A program made the translations under genes and the position numbers. Shown here in pieces: positions 17,958-26,595 of a DNA stretch of 64,000 nucleotides (positions within the stretch are counted from its first letter, which is position 1; each line of letters begins with the position of its first letter). Source of the DNA: Deltaproteobacteria bacterium ADurb.Bin207 (GTDB lineage: Bacteria > Myxococcota_A > Polyangia > Polyangiales > Polyangiaceae); NCBI GenBank assembly GCA_002070115.1, contig MWCO01000002.1, positions 62,001 to 126,000 of the forward strand, read 5' to 3'. The notes under the pieces were generated by a model. The model saw only the letters and a program-made list of their open reading frames with translations, was not told the origin of the DNA and made no database searches.

Positions 17958-19598
17958 TTACATCGCAAATACGGCATCGCAGCAGTAGGTAGCGGACTGG
18001 CCGGGCTGGGTGTCGAATTCCTGGGAAGGCTGGGCCAGGTGGAAGCACCATCGGCTTCTGGACAGGTCGACGGTGATGCCGCACATATCGGCGAAGTCGA
18101 TTCCTTGCAGGACCACCTGGGTGGCACCGTCTCCGGGGCGCGTGCGGACGATAGCGCTGGTGCTAGCCTGGACGTACGTCAGCCTCATGCCGTCAGCGTG
18201 CATTTCAATGATACCGGAGTAAAAGGGGCCCTGGCAGGGGGCGGCCTGAAGCGCTGAGCTGGCGAGGCGGGTGACTTCGCCATTGGCCGTATCGATGACG
18301 ATCAATTCGGTGCCGGTATGGACGGCCACGTGTCCGAAGCCGGCAAAAATACCTGACCCCGCTGGGATTTGGAAGCTTTCCGACAACGGAATCGGTGTTC
18401 CCGCCACGAGGGGCATCTCATTGATAACAGGGATAATTTTCGTGATGGTAGCGCCAGCGGCCACTGCCCATCCCTGATTGGTGGAAAGGGCCCATAACTT
18501 CCCGCTTGCAAGGTCCGAGGTGAGACCGGGTATGGCTTCCTGGCTCATGATCTCGGCCCAATAATCCGCGAAATCATAGCTCAGCACTCGGGAAGCCCCG
18601 GAGTAGAAGACCAATCCTTCCCCAAAGGCGATGGGGCCCCTGGGTGCGTCAAGCTTGGAGGTATCGTCCACAATCCGGCATTGCGTATCCAGGGAGACGA
18701 TGCGGAACGTTCCGGCGGTACAGACGCCCGCCATACAGGCCTCTTCGGCACCGCAAGCGTTGCCGCACCCGCCGCAATGCAGGACGTCGCCCATGGTGTC
18801 GACGCAGTGGCCGCTGCAAAGCGTCTGGTCTGGGGGACATAGTTGGGGACAGCTTAAATCCTGGCAGCCGGAAAGACCGGCACATATCTGGCCGCTACCG
18901 CATTTATTGTTGCAACTTCCGCAGTGTTCGGGGTCGTTGGTGATGTCCACGCATCGATCACCGCATTGCTTTAGCGGCTCAGCGCAGGTGGGCACACAGT
19001 TTCCGCTGGCGCACTGCAGCCCCGGACCGCATTCGTAGCCGCAATATCCGCAGTTGTGGATGTCGGTCTGATAATTGACACATTTGTTTCCGCACAGACT
19101 CAGGTCCAGCGGGCAACTCACTCCACATATCCCGTAGCTGCACGTCATCCCCGACCCGCATTGGTTGCCGCATGCGCCGCAGTTCAGGCTGTCGGTCTGA
19201 TAGTCCACGCACTTGCCCATGCACAGACTCATGTGTGGCTGGCAAGTCGGCCCGCATATCCCGCTGCTGCACCTCGTCCCCGACTCGCATTGGTGGCCGC
19301 ATGCGCCACAGTTCAGGCTGTCAGTCTGATAATCCACGCACTTGCCCATGCATACACTCATGTCCGGCTGACAACTCGCCCCACATACCCCGCTGCTGCA
19401 CGCCATCCCCGGGCCGCATGACTTGCCGCAGGAACCACAATGATACGGATCGGTGGCCAACGTCACGCATTTCCCTGCGCACATCTCCTGCCCTTCAGGG
19501 CACCCTTCCTCCTTCGGGCAACCTGATACCATGAAGATCAGGGCAATAAAACATAAGCAATTTTGAAGAGTTACCCCAATTTTGCGACGATACATCAT
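17958..19598 (-). CDS. Cysteine-repeat lipoprotein with C-terminal beta-propeller-like domain
   Basis: The 546 residues begin with a lipoprotein signal (MVSGC). The first ~280 residues hold six repeats of about 40 residues with the pattern C-x-GKCVDYQTD-x-x-NCGACG-x-x-C-x-x-G-x-x-CSSGIC. Repeats two and three are almost identical in sequence and so probably arose by recent duplication. Cys-rich arrays of this sort are typical of myxobacterial surface proteins. The C-terminal half has no cysteine array and looks like a beta-strand domain (GPIAFGEGLVFYSGASRVLSYD, TELIVIDTANGEVTRLA), perhaps a propeller. The role is unknown, probably extracellular recognition or stalk formation. AGGAGA lies before the ATG. 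Confidence 0.75.
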   Translation of the reverse strand: MMYRRKIGVTLQNCLCFIALIFMVSGCPKEEGCPEGQEMCAGKCVTLATDPYHCGSCGKSCGPGMACSSGVCGASCQPDMSVCMGKCVDYQTDSLNCGACGHQCESGTRCSSGICGPTCQPHMSLCMGKCVDYQTDSLNCGACGNQCGSGMTCSYGICGVSCPLDLSLCGNKCVNYQTDIHNCGYCGYECGPGLQCASGNCVPTCAEPLKQCGDRCVDITNDPEHCGSCNNKCGSGQICAGLSGCQDLSCPQLCPPDQTLCSGHCVDTMGDVLHCGGCGNACGAEEACMAGVCTAGTFRIVSLDTQCRIVDDTSKLDAPRGPIAFGEGLVFYSGASRVLSYDFADYWAEIMSQEAIPGLTSDLASGKLWALSTNQGWAVAAGATITKIIPVINEMPLVAGTPIPLSESFQIPAGSGIFAGFGHVAVHTGTELIVIDTANGEVTRLASSALQAAPCQGPFYSGIIEMHADGMRLTYVQASTSAIVRTRPGDGATQVVLQGIDFADMCGITVDLSRSRWCFHLAQPSQEFDTQPGQSATYCCDAVFAM

Positions 19599-20063
19599 GC
19601 CTCTCTCCTGTTCCCGTCCGTGATCCGATTCACGCCACCATCACCATACCTAGAACCTGATCCTCATTTTAGCCTGACTTTCCTGTCAATGCAAGCCTTC
19701 CCCTAGGCCGAGACGATAAGCATATTCAATAATATTCGTTAGATGGTAAATGGTATGGCCTCACCTTTTCGACACACTTATTTGTGCGAGTTTCACCCAC
19801 TTTTGCGTCATGGAAAAGAGCTTTGGTCCGCGGTCGACTCTGCCAAAACCGAGAAAATAACTCGGAGACAATCCTTTGAAGGTCCGAAATCCAAGTTCAG
19901 GTTGCCGTTGCTGCCAAAGTCGAAATCAAGATCGAGGATAACTCTCTGATTGAATCTCTACCCCATGCCAGAAATCACGAGGGCTCTTGTCGACGATAGG
20001 GGCATGGTCGCGATTCGGCCACGATGAAAAGCAGCGTTAGGAGGCATTATTATACGTAACCTA
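19599..20063. other. Gene-free stretch between the cysteine-repeat lipoprotein and the methyltransferase
   Basis: This interval of about 465 bases is relatively AT-rich around 19720-19760. Both flanking genes are on the minus strand. I see no supported gene or RNA. A 68-codon plus-strand frame at 19743-19949 has no family resemblance or ribosome binding site. Confidence 0.5.
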
Positions 20064-21464
20064 TCAGAATAAGCTTCCTTGTTTTGTCCCCGTCCCTGTC
20101 GATTTGCGGGTGATTGCTTTCCTGCTACCGGAACGACTGGGCGCTTTTTTGGGAGCGGCTTTTTCGACCTCAGGATGGCCTGAATTCGTGTCGGTGCCGA
20201 AAGGCAAAGATGGAGTCGGAGGAGTCCTTGGCAGCCCGGCGGAAGATTCGAGACCGGCATCGTCCCGAGGAAAAGTGCATAGATAGTTTGCGAATCTCCT
20301 GCGCATGACCTCGATGGCTTCCGGGTTATTGTCCACCAGGGTAACGTCTCGTCCATGGCTTGCCGCGGCCTGCCCAAACGAACCGCTGCCGGCAAAAAAA
20401 TCGAGGAGTTTATCACCTTTTTTCGAATGGATACGAACGATCCGAGACAGGATTCCCAGAGGTTTCTGCGTGGGATAGCCGGTTTTCTCCTTGCCGTTGG
20501 GACTGACAATGGTGTGCCACCAGGTATCGGTCGGAGTCTTGCCCCGAGCCGCTTTTTCCTCGCCCACGAGAGACGGAGCCATGTACGGAATACGGTCGAT
20601 TTCCTCGTAGTTGAAACAGTATTGGTGAGGATCTTTGGCGTACCAGAGAATGTTGTCGTGTTTGGGGGACCACCGATGGGTTGCCCGTGCGCCGTAGTCA
20701 TAAGCCCAGATGATTTCGTTGATGAAGCTGTCGCGGCCAAAAATCTGGTCCAGGGCGACCTTGGCATAATGAACTTCGCGATAATCCAGGTGCAGAAATA
20801 GGCTCCCCGTGGGCTTGAGGAGACGGTAGGCCTCATGAAGGCGGGGAACGAGAAACGCCATGTAGTCGTCGAAAACATCAGCGTATCCGCTCACCCCCAC
20901 CACGGTGGTTCGGTATCGTTTTCCTTGAAAACCGACTCGATCGCCCTTTTCGTCGCGCTCTGTTCGAATACGGGTACGCGACTGTGGACGTCCGGTGTTG
21001 AAGGGCGGATCGATGTAGATCAGATCGAAAGATTGATCGTCGAAACCGCGGATAATTTCGAGATTGTCACCATGGAATACTTGCACGCTTCCCGCTTCGG
21101 CGGGGTTGGCAGGAACAGGGAAATCCCGGATGCCTCCCAGCTCCTCAGAAGTGCTGCCCGCGGGCATGCGTTTTCCCTCGTGCGCTACAGGCGCGTTTTC
21201 TGGCTTTCGTCCGAAGGCATAGCGAGTGCCTCGTCGTTGCCCCACGCAATGGACGGAAACCTTTCCGATCCATCCATTTGTTTTGGCCGCGGCACGAATC
21301 CGCGCAACGGCCGAGTCTGCCGGGGCATTCAATGATTTGCCAATAAATTCAATAAGTTCTGATTTACTCCACCAGCGTTCTGCGCCGGTATTCTCATGGC
21401 TGATGTCGGCGAGCAGGTTTTCCAGGTCGTGTTCTTGGGTCTGAGCGTCCTTGGGTTTCGGCAT
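20064..21464 (-). CDS. Orphan adenine/cytosine-N4 DNA methyltransferase (N6_N4_Mtase type, beta order)
   Basis: The 466 residues contain the catalytic DPPFNTG (~residue 151) before the SAM-binding DFFAGSGSFGQAA (~residue 356), the motif order of beta-class amino-methyltransferases. An intervening target-recognition region includes WSPKHDNILWYAKD and TGYPTQKPLGILSRIV. An N-terminal ~85-residue helical segment (residues 1-85, WWSKSELIEFIGKSL) precedes the catalytic part, and the C-terminus is basic and low in complexity. DPPF favours N6-adenine methylation, but N4-cytosine cannot be excluded. No restriction endonuclease lies on either side, so it is probably a solitary, perhaps regulatory, enzyme. 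AGGAG lies before the ATG. Confidence 0.87.
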   Translation of the reverse strand: MPKPKDAQTQEHDLENLLADISHENTGAERWWSKSELIEFIGKSLNAPADSAVARIRAAAKTNGWIGKVSVHCVGQRRGTRYAFGRKPENAPVAHEGKRMPAGSTSEELGGIRDFPVPANPAEAGSVQVFHGDNLEIIRGFDDQSFDLIYIDPPFNTGRPQSRTRIRTERDEKGDRVGFQGKRYRTTVVGVSGYADVFDDYMAFLVPRLHEAYRLLKPTGSLFLHLDYREVHYAKVALDQIFGRDSFINEIIWAYDYGARATHRWSPKHDNILWYAKDPHQYCFNYEEIDRIPYMAPSLVGEEKAARGKTPTDTWWHTIVSPNGKEKTGYPTQKPLGILSRIVRIHSKKGDKLLDFFAGSGSFGQAAASHGRDVTLVDNNPEAIEVMRRRFANYLCTFPRDDAGLESSAGLPRTPPTPSLPFGTDTNSGHPEVEKAAPKKAPSRSGSRKAITRKSTGTGTKQGSLF

Positions 21465-21767
21465 GGGCTGCTCCTGTCCACGGATTGCGGTTGAAACGAA
21501 GATGTACCGTCATCACACCGCGGGGATTCTCCAGCCATCCTTTCAGAAATCCGATTTGCTTTTCGTTATCGCGACCACGGCGTTTTTCGCAACCCTTGAG
21601 CCGTACCCCGTAGCGTGAATGGTCGAGGTGTCAGGTCATTCGAACGCGATTCGCGAGTCAACGCAACACGGGGGCGATGGGTTTCGGGAGCCTGTCGATC
21701 GGTATCCACGAGGTCCATCGGCGTGCGGCGGTGCCAGCGGCTTGTTCTCGACTGAAAAACGGAATAG

Positions 21768-21784
21768 GCTGAACGTTCTTTCAG
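21768..21784 (+). promoter_or_regulatory. Probable LexA (SOS) operator before uvrA
   Basis: GCTGAACGTTCTTTCAG contains the dyad CTGAA-N6-TTCAG. Read on the opposite strand it fits the Myxococcus xanthus-type LexA consensus, as I remember it, at 15 of 17 positions. It lies 20 bases before the uvrA start and overlaps a weak -10-like TAGGCT (21765-21770) placed 17 bases after TTGTTC (21742-21747). Repression of uvrA by LexA would be expected biologically. Confidence 0.55.
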
Positions 21785-21804
21785 TATCTTTTGGAGTCAT
21801 GTGG

Positions 21805-24627
21805 ATGGAACCAGAGTGGATCGAGATTGATGGGGCTCGGCAGCATAACTTGCGCATCGAGCATCTTGCCATTCCCAAGAAAAAGCTCGTGGTATTCACG
21901 GGGGTGAGTGGTTCGGGCAAGACCTCCCTGGCCTTCGATACGCTCTATGCGGAGGGCCAGAGGCGTTATGTGGAGAGTTTGTCCTCCTACGCGCGTCAAT
22001 TCCTTGGGGTGATGGAAAAGCCGGCGTTCGAGAAGTTGCGGGGGCTGAGTCCCACGATCGCCATCGAGCAGAAGTCGGCATCGAACAATCCGCGTTCGAC
22101 GGTGGGGACGATCACCGAGATTTATGATTATTTGCGTGTGTTATATGCCCGGATTGGGATCCAGCATTGTCCGCGATGCGAGGAGGTGGTGGCACCGTTG
22201 ACGATCGAGCAAGCGGTTCGCGAGCTTCGGGAAATCGATCGGGACGTATGGCTGCTCGCGACCATCGTGGAAAACCGAAAAGGCGAGCATCGCGAGGTGT
22301 TGGAGGGGTTACGTCAACGAGGTTTTTTGCGCGTGCTCGTGGACGGAACGTTGGAGCGTCTGGATTCGCTCGTGACGCTGACGAAAGCGCGCAAGCATAC
22401 GGTGCAATTGGTGGTGGATCGGGTGAATCCCCATAAGGTTTCGGTGTCACGTCTTACGGATTCCGTGGAGACGGCGATGCGCGAGGGGCAGGGTTCGCTA
22501 TTGGCGGTCTGTCCCCATGGCCGGATGCCTACCGTTCGTTTGAGCCAGCATCGGGCGTGTGGCTCTTGCGGCATTGGACTTCCCGACCTTTCTCCCCAGA
22601 GTTTTTCCTTCAACAGTCCGTTGGGAATGTGTCCCACGTGTCATGGGATGGGGCGTCGATGGGAGATGGACGCCAGGTTGGTGGTGCCGAATGAATCGTT
22701 ATCGATTCGACAAGGGGCGATTGAGCCTTGGGCATCGATCATGGAGCGAGGGTCCGGGTGGAGTTATGAGATTTTCTCGGGATTGGAGAAGGCTTTTGGG
22801 ATCGATTTCGATCGTCCCTGGAAGGATTTATCGAAGAAACAACGGGACATCGTGTTACGAGGGACCCAAGGTCGTCGCATCGAGATCGAGCATCGGCATC
22901 GCTCGGGTTCTGGCACGTGGTCGATCGAGTTCGAGGGGGTATTGAACACGATGCTTCGTCGATATTCGGAAACGCGTTCCGATGCGATGCGCGAGTATTA
23001 TCAGAAGTATTTTTCGGATGCGCCATGCTCGGATTGTGAGGGGCGGCGTTTGCGGAAGGAATCTCTTTCCGTGCGCGTGGGCGGTCGAAGCATTGCCGAG
23101 GTAGTTGGGATGTCGGTGGATCGGGCGCGCGAGCACTTCGAAGCACTATCCCTACACGGACAGGACCTCATCGTGGCACGCGAGATTCTCCGGGAAATCA
23201 AGGGTAGATTGGATTTTTTGCGTTCCGTGGGTCTCGGGTATCTTTCGTTGGATCGGGCTGGACCATCGTTGTCGGGAGGGGAAGCGCAGCGGATTCGATT
23301 GGCCAGTCAGCTTGGAAGCGAATTGTCTGGTGTGATGTACGTTCTCGATGAGCCATCGATTGGGTTGCACGCCCGGGACAATCTTCGGTTGATCCGCACG
23401 TTGGAGCGCTTGCGGGATACGGGCAACACGGTATTGGTGGTGGAGCATGATGCGCAGATGATGCTTCACGCCGATTATGTGGTGGATTTCGGTCCTGGGG
23501 CGGGCGAGCAGGGCGGACAGGTTGTGTTTTCCGGAACGCCCGAGCAATTGCGTGCCAGCGACACGTCGACGGCTCAGTATTTGTCAGGCAAAAAGCAAAT
23601 AGCCCTACCTTGGAAGCGGAGGAAGGCACGAGGCAAGCTGGTGGTGCGCGGGGCTCGAGCCAACAACTTGAAGGGCATCGATGTGGCGTTCCCATTGGGC
23701 ACGCTCATTGCTGTCACGGGCGTGTCGGGGGCGGGAAAGAGTTCCTTGATCACGGGAATTCTATTTCCGGCGCTGGCGAGACAACTGCATCAGGCCAAAG
23801 TCACGGTGGGAGAGCATGATCGCATCGATGGGATCGACGCGATCGACAAGTGCATTCATATCGATCAGAGTCCGATTGGGCGTACGCCTCGTTCGAATCC
23901 CGCGACCTATACGAAGGCCTTCGATCTGATTCGCGATATTTTTTCGCGAACGCCTGAAGCGCGGGCTTTGGGCTATGGTCCGGGGAGGTTTTCTTTCAAC
24001 GTGCGTGGAGGTCGATGCGAGGCATGTGAAGGCGATGGGATGAAGCGCGTGGAGATGCACTTTCTTGCCGATGTGTATGTGCCTTGCGAAACTTGCGGTG
24101 GAAAACGGTATCACGAGGCAACCCTTCGGGTGCAATACCGGGGGATGTCGATCGCGGATGTGTTGGCTCTTTCGGTGGATCGAGCGAAACAGGAGTTTTC
24201 TGCCCATCCGAAACTCACACGAATCCTTCAAACCTTGTGGGATGTGGGTTTGGACTATGTAAAGCTCGGGCAACCTGCGCCTACGCTATCGGGAGGGGAA
24301 GCCCAGCGCGTGAAGCTCAGCCGCGAGCTTGCGAGGACGGATACGGGCAAAACGTTATACGTTCTCGATGAACCCACGACGGGGCTTCACTTCGAGGATA
24401 TTCATAAATTGTTGGGGGTCATTCATCGTCTGGTGCAAGCGGGCAACACGGTCATCGTCATCGAGCATAATCTCGACGTCATCAAGTGTGCGGATCATGT
24501 CATCGATTTAGGTCCCGAGGGAGGGGATCAAGGCGGTTTTATCGTTGCGCAAGGGACTCCTGAGCAGGTGGCAAGTCATCGGGATTCGGCCACGGGGCAT
24601 GCGCTTTGCGCCGTGCTTCCCCCATGA
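21805..24627 (+). CDS. uvrA: UvrA, excision nuclease ATPase subunit
   Basis: The start at 21805 gives 940 residues, the usual UvrA length; GGAG at 21793-21796 sits eight bases upstream. Upstream in-frame starts would add a tail unlike the family. Two ABC ATPase modules are present: Walker A GVSGSGKTSL (~residue 32) and GVSGAGKSSL (~637), and signatures LSGGEAQRIRLASQLG and LSGGEAQRVKLSREL. Zinc-binding cysteine pairs occur around CGSCGIG...CPTC and CEACEGDG...CETCGGKRY. UvrA with UvrB scans DNA for bulky damage and starts nucleotide excision repair. A LexA-like dyad lies in the promoter region. Confidence 0.98.
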   Translation: MEPEWIEIDGARQHNLRIEHLAIPKKKLVVFTGVSGSGKTSLAFDTLYAEGQRRYVESLSSYARQFLGVMEKPAFEKLRGLSPTIAIEQKSASNNPRSTVGTITEIYDYLRVLYARIGIQHCPRCEEVVAPLTIEQAVRELREIDRDVWLLATIVENRKGEHREVLEGLRQRGFLRVLVDGTLERLDSLVTLTKARKHTVQLVVDRVNPHKVSVSRLTDSVETAMREGQGSLLAVCPHGRMPTVRLSQHRACGSCGIGLPDLSPQSFSFNSPLGMCPTCHGMGRRWEMDARLVVPNESLSIRQGAIEPWASIMERGSGWSYEIFSGLEKAFGIDFDRPWKDLSKKQRDIVLRGTQGRRIEIEHRHRSGSGTWSIEFEGVLNTMLRRYSETRSDAMREYYQKYFSDAPCSDCEGRRLRKESLSVRVGGRSIAEVVGMSVDRAREHFEALSLHGQDLIVAREILREIKGRLDFLRSVGLGYLSLDRAGPSLSGGEAQRIRLASQLGSELSGVMYVLDEPSIGLHARDNLRLIRTLERLRDTGNTVLVVEHDAQMMLHADYVVDFGPGAGEQGGQVVFSGTPEQLRASDTSTAQYLSGKKQIALPWKRRKARGKLVVRGARANNLKGIDVAFPLGTLIAVTGVSGAGKSSLITGILFPALARQLHQAKVTVGEHDRIDGIDAIDKCIHIDQSPIGRTPRSNPATYTKAFDLIRDIFSRTPEARALGYGPGRFSFNVRGGRCEACEGDGMKRVEMHFLADVYVPCETCGGKRYHEATLRVQYRGMSIADVLALSVDRAKQEFSAHPKLTRILQTLWDVGLDYVKLGQPAPTLSGGEAQRVKLSRELARTDTGKTLYVLDEPTTGLHFEDIHKLLGVIHRLVQAGNTVIVIEHNLDVIKCADHVIDLGPEGGDQGGFIVAQGTPEQVASHRDSATGHALCAVLPP

Positions 24628-24903
24628 TTTCATCCGCCGTACGCAGGTTCTTCCGCGTGTGCGAAGTCGCATGTCCAAGCTTATCGATGTATCCGGAAAG
24701 GGCTTAGACCGATGTCTTTTTCTTGCTTCGATTTCGATCCCAGCCGCGAAGCATCCCTATCCGTGGGGTGATGGTATCGTCATCGAACCATCTGTATCGA
24801 TCGTGATGCGGGTCGTTGCGAACGTGCCATGTCGCGCGTACGCAACGGGGTTACGAACGAGCGGTGGTTGACGGAGTTGTCGAAGCGAACGTAGCGTTGT
24901 CGG

Positions 24904-25443
24904 ATGATGTATCCTCGAATTGTCTATCCCGCGATGTGTGTTGTTGTCGGGCTATCGATTGGGTGCAAAGACACCAAGCGAGATTCAGGATCGTTGGGGG
25001 ACGACGGGTTGACGTTAGCGGCGGGCTCGCAATCTGCGGCTCCGATTCCGGTATCGACGTTACCCACGAGCGATCGGGACAAGCTTCATTCGCTGGCGCA
25101 AAAAGTCCTTGGATTCATAAAAAACAAGGATACGGAGGCGTTGGTTCTGATGGCCGCGCCGCAGGATCGGCAGAAGATGAGCCAATCGCTTCAGGCGGGG
25201 CAATCGATGTACGAGACACTATTCGCTTCCGGTGGGTGGTGTGGCAAAGCGGTGGAAGCGTGGCAGGAAGAGGTTGGCGAGACACGGATCAAAGACAGAC
25301 AAGCGCGTGTGAAGTTCATGGATCTTGAAGACAAGCGCGTGGCGGTGGTGGTATTTCAAAAGGAGGATGGGGTTTGGTATTTCCAGGGTGTGGATAATCC
25401 CTCGCTGGATACCTATGGGTCCTGGGGCGTATCCGCGCGTTGA
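24904..25443 (+). CDS. Small lipoprotein of unknown function
   Basis: The 179 residues begin with a short signal peptide ending in LSIGC. A Ser/Ala-rich linker and a compact domain of about 120 residues follow (SDRDKLHSLAQKVLGFIKNKDTEALVLM..., then VKFMDLEDKRVAVVVFQKEDGVWYFQGVDNPS). The pattern of a helix followed by three to four strands resembles SnoaL/NTF2-like or lumazine-binding-like periplasmic domains, but I cannot assign a family. The 276 bases between uvrA and this gene (24628-24903) show no supported feature. The next gene starts about 120 bases downstream. Confidence 0.65.
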   Translation: MMYPRIVYPAMCVVVGLSIGCKDTKRDSGSLGDDGLTLAAGSQSAAPIPVSTLPTSDRDKLHSLAQKVLGFIKNKDTEALVLMAAPQDRQKMSQSLQAGQSMYETLFASGGWCGKAVEAWQEEVGETRIKDRQARVKFMDLEDKRVAVVVFQKEDGVWYFQGVDNPSLDTYGSWGVSAR

Positions 25444-25554
25444 ACACGCTTTTTTGCTAGCGCGAATCATTTTTGGCCGAGTGCGCGTGAGCGGGTTGGT
25501 GCTATGGTTTTGCGCTCCCGTCGGTTGTTTACGCCAACGGTTTGCCCATCCAAC

Positions 25555-25559
25555 GGAGG
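25555..25559 (+). promoter_or_regulatory. Ribosome binding site fixing the start of the Tat-lipoprotein gene
   Basis: GGAGG lies seven bases before the ATG at 25567. This places the start there and rules out the upstream in-frame start at 25504. It also defines the N-terminus of the leader-like segment. Confidence 0.75.
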
Positions 25560-25566
25560 CTATATC

Positions 25567-26595
25567 ATGGGAATCAAAGCGGGTTCCCCCAATGGAATCA
25601 CCATTGTGGGAGGTCGTCCGATGCATCGGGCGGTGCAGGCCACGGAGTTGCCGCAAGGGGTGGAGCAAGTGTTGACGATTGCGGCTCTCGATCCTGTGTT
25701 TCGCGCCCAAGTGGCACGGGATCCCATTTCGGCGGCGGCAGCCAAAGGAATTCGTCTCGATCCGGTGGAAGCGGCTTTGTTGCAGTCGATGCCTGCACAG
25801 CGCCTGGCGGCGATGACCGAGCGGCTGATCATTCCACGAAGTTCTGGTCGTCGAACGTTCATGAAAGCGGTATCCGCTTCGGTTGTGGCGATGGTGACAG
25901 GCCAGGCCTTCCTTCTTTGCTCGGGATGTACGGGAGCGGATACGTTCGAGCGGGATACGGAGCCGGAGCAACGGTGGATGGAGCTGGCTGGATATACGTG
26001 TTACGTTTGTATCCCTACTGGGATACCTGAAGCGGACGCGGGGACTGTTCCCGTGGTATTGGCGCTACACGGAGAGGGGGAGACGTGTCTTTCCAGCGCC
26101 CAACGTTGGCAAGCCATCGGTGAGCGCGCGGGATTCTGTCTTGTGGCCATCAACTGGACGGAAGAGGCGCGTCTTCCGGAGCAGCGCAAAGCGCTTGTGA
26201 GCCACTTACAGCAGATCGTCGAGCAGTTGGGGGAGCAATTGAGGATATCCACGGGCGACGTGTACTTGACGGCGCGGGGGATGGCCGCGGATATGCTCGT
26301 TGATGCGGTGTACTTGGGGGGAAGTTCGCTATCCTGCAAGGCGGTCAATCTGCTTGGGGGAGCGCCAAAGGGCGATTGGATCGGGCAAGCAGACACGCTT
26401 CTTGCGCCTCTTGGGGCAACACCTCCGAAGTTATGTTACGTCTTGGGCAAGGTCGATGACGACTATGCGCAGGGCAAAGCATTTGCGGAAGCGCTCGTGG
26501 CGCGTGGCGTGACGGTGCATCGGCAAGAACTCGAGGAGGCTACGGATTCGGCGAAGCTTTCTTTTGCCGATATTTGGTCTTGGATGTCCGCGTGA
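25567..26595 (+). CDS. Tat-exported lipoprotein: RiPP-leader-like N-terminus plus inactive alpha/beta-hydrolase domain
   Basis: The 342 residues fall into three parts. Residues 1-~95 read VEQVLTIAALDPVFRAQVARDP...GIRLDPVEAALLQSMPAQRLAAM. This recalls the NHLP/Os1348-type leader segments that accompany B12 radical SAM enzymes. Next is a twin-arginine signal (GRRTFMKAVSAS) with a hydrophobic stretch ending in LLCSGC, giving a Tat lipoprotein. The rest resembles a secreted esterase or PHB-depolymerase-like alpha/beta hydrolase (VPVVLALHGEGETC, DVYLTARGMAADM). The nucleophile elbow G-x-S-x-G is replaced by a sequence without serine, so it is probably not a hydrolase. The stop overlaps the next gene's GTG (GTGA), implying coupled expression with the radical SAM enzyme. 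Confidence 0.65.
   Translation: MGIKAGSPNGITIVGGRPMHRAVQATELPQGVEQVLTIAALDPVFRAQVARDPISAAAAKGIRLDPVEAALLQSMPAQRLAAMTERLIIPRSSGRRTFMKAVSASVVAMVTGQAFLLCSGCTGADTFERDTEPEQRWMELAGYTCYVCIPTGIPEADAGTVPVVLALHGEGETCLSSAQRWQAIGERAGFCLVAINWTEEARLPEQRKALVSHLQQIVEQLGEQLRISTGDVYLTARGMAADMLVDAVYLGGSSLSCKAVNLLGGAPKGDWIGQADTLLAPLGATPPKLCYVLGKVDDDYAQGKAFAEALVARGVTVHRQELEEATDSAKLSFADIWSWMSA

Noticed and set aside
17542-17988. 148-codon plus-strand frame
   Set aside because: It begins in repeat DNA, runs into the 3' end of the cysteine-repeat gene and resembles no protein.
19958-20878. 306-codon minus-strand frame
   Set aside because: It overlaps the methyltransferase in another frame, has no recognisable domain and an odd composition rich in Arg, Pro and Ser.
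20064-21464. Restriction-modification system
   Set aside because: No endonuclease-like gene flanks the methyltransferase.
24545-24871. Plus-strand frame across the uvrA end
   Set aside because: It overlaps uvrA in another frame and has no family features.
24628-24903. tRNA gene suggested by TTCGATTTCGATCCC
   Set aside because: No matching acceptor or anticodon stems can be formed around it.
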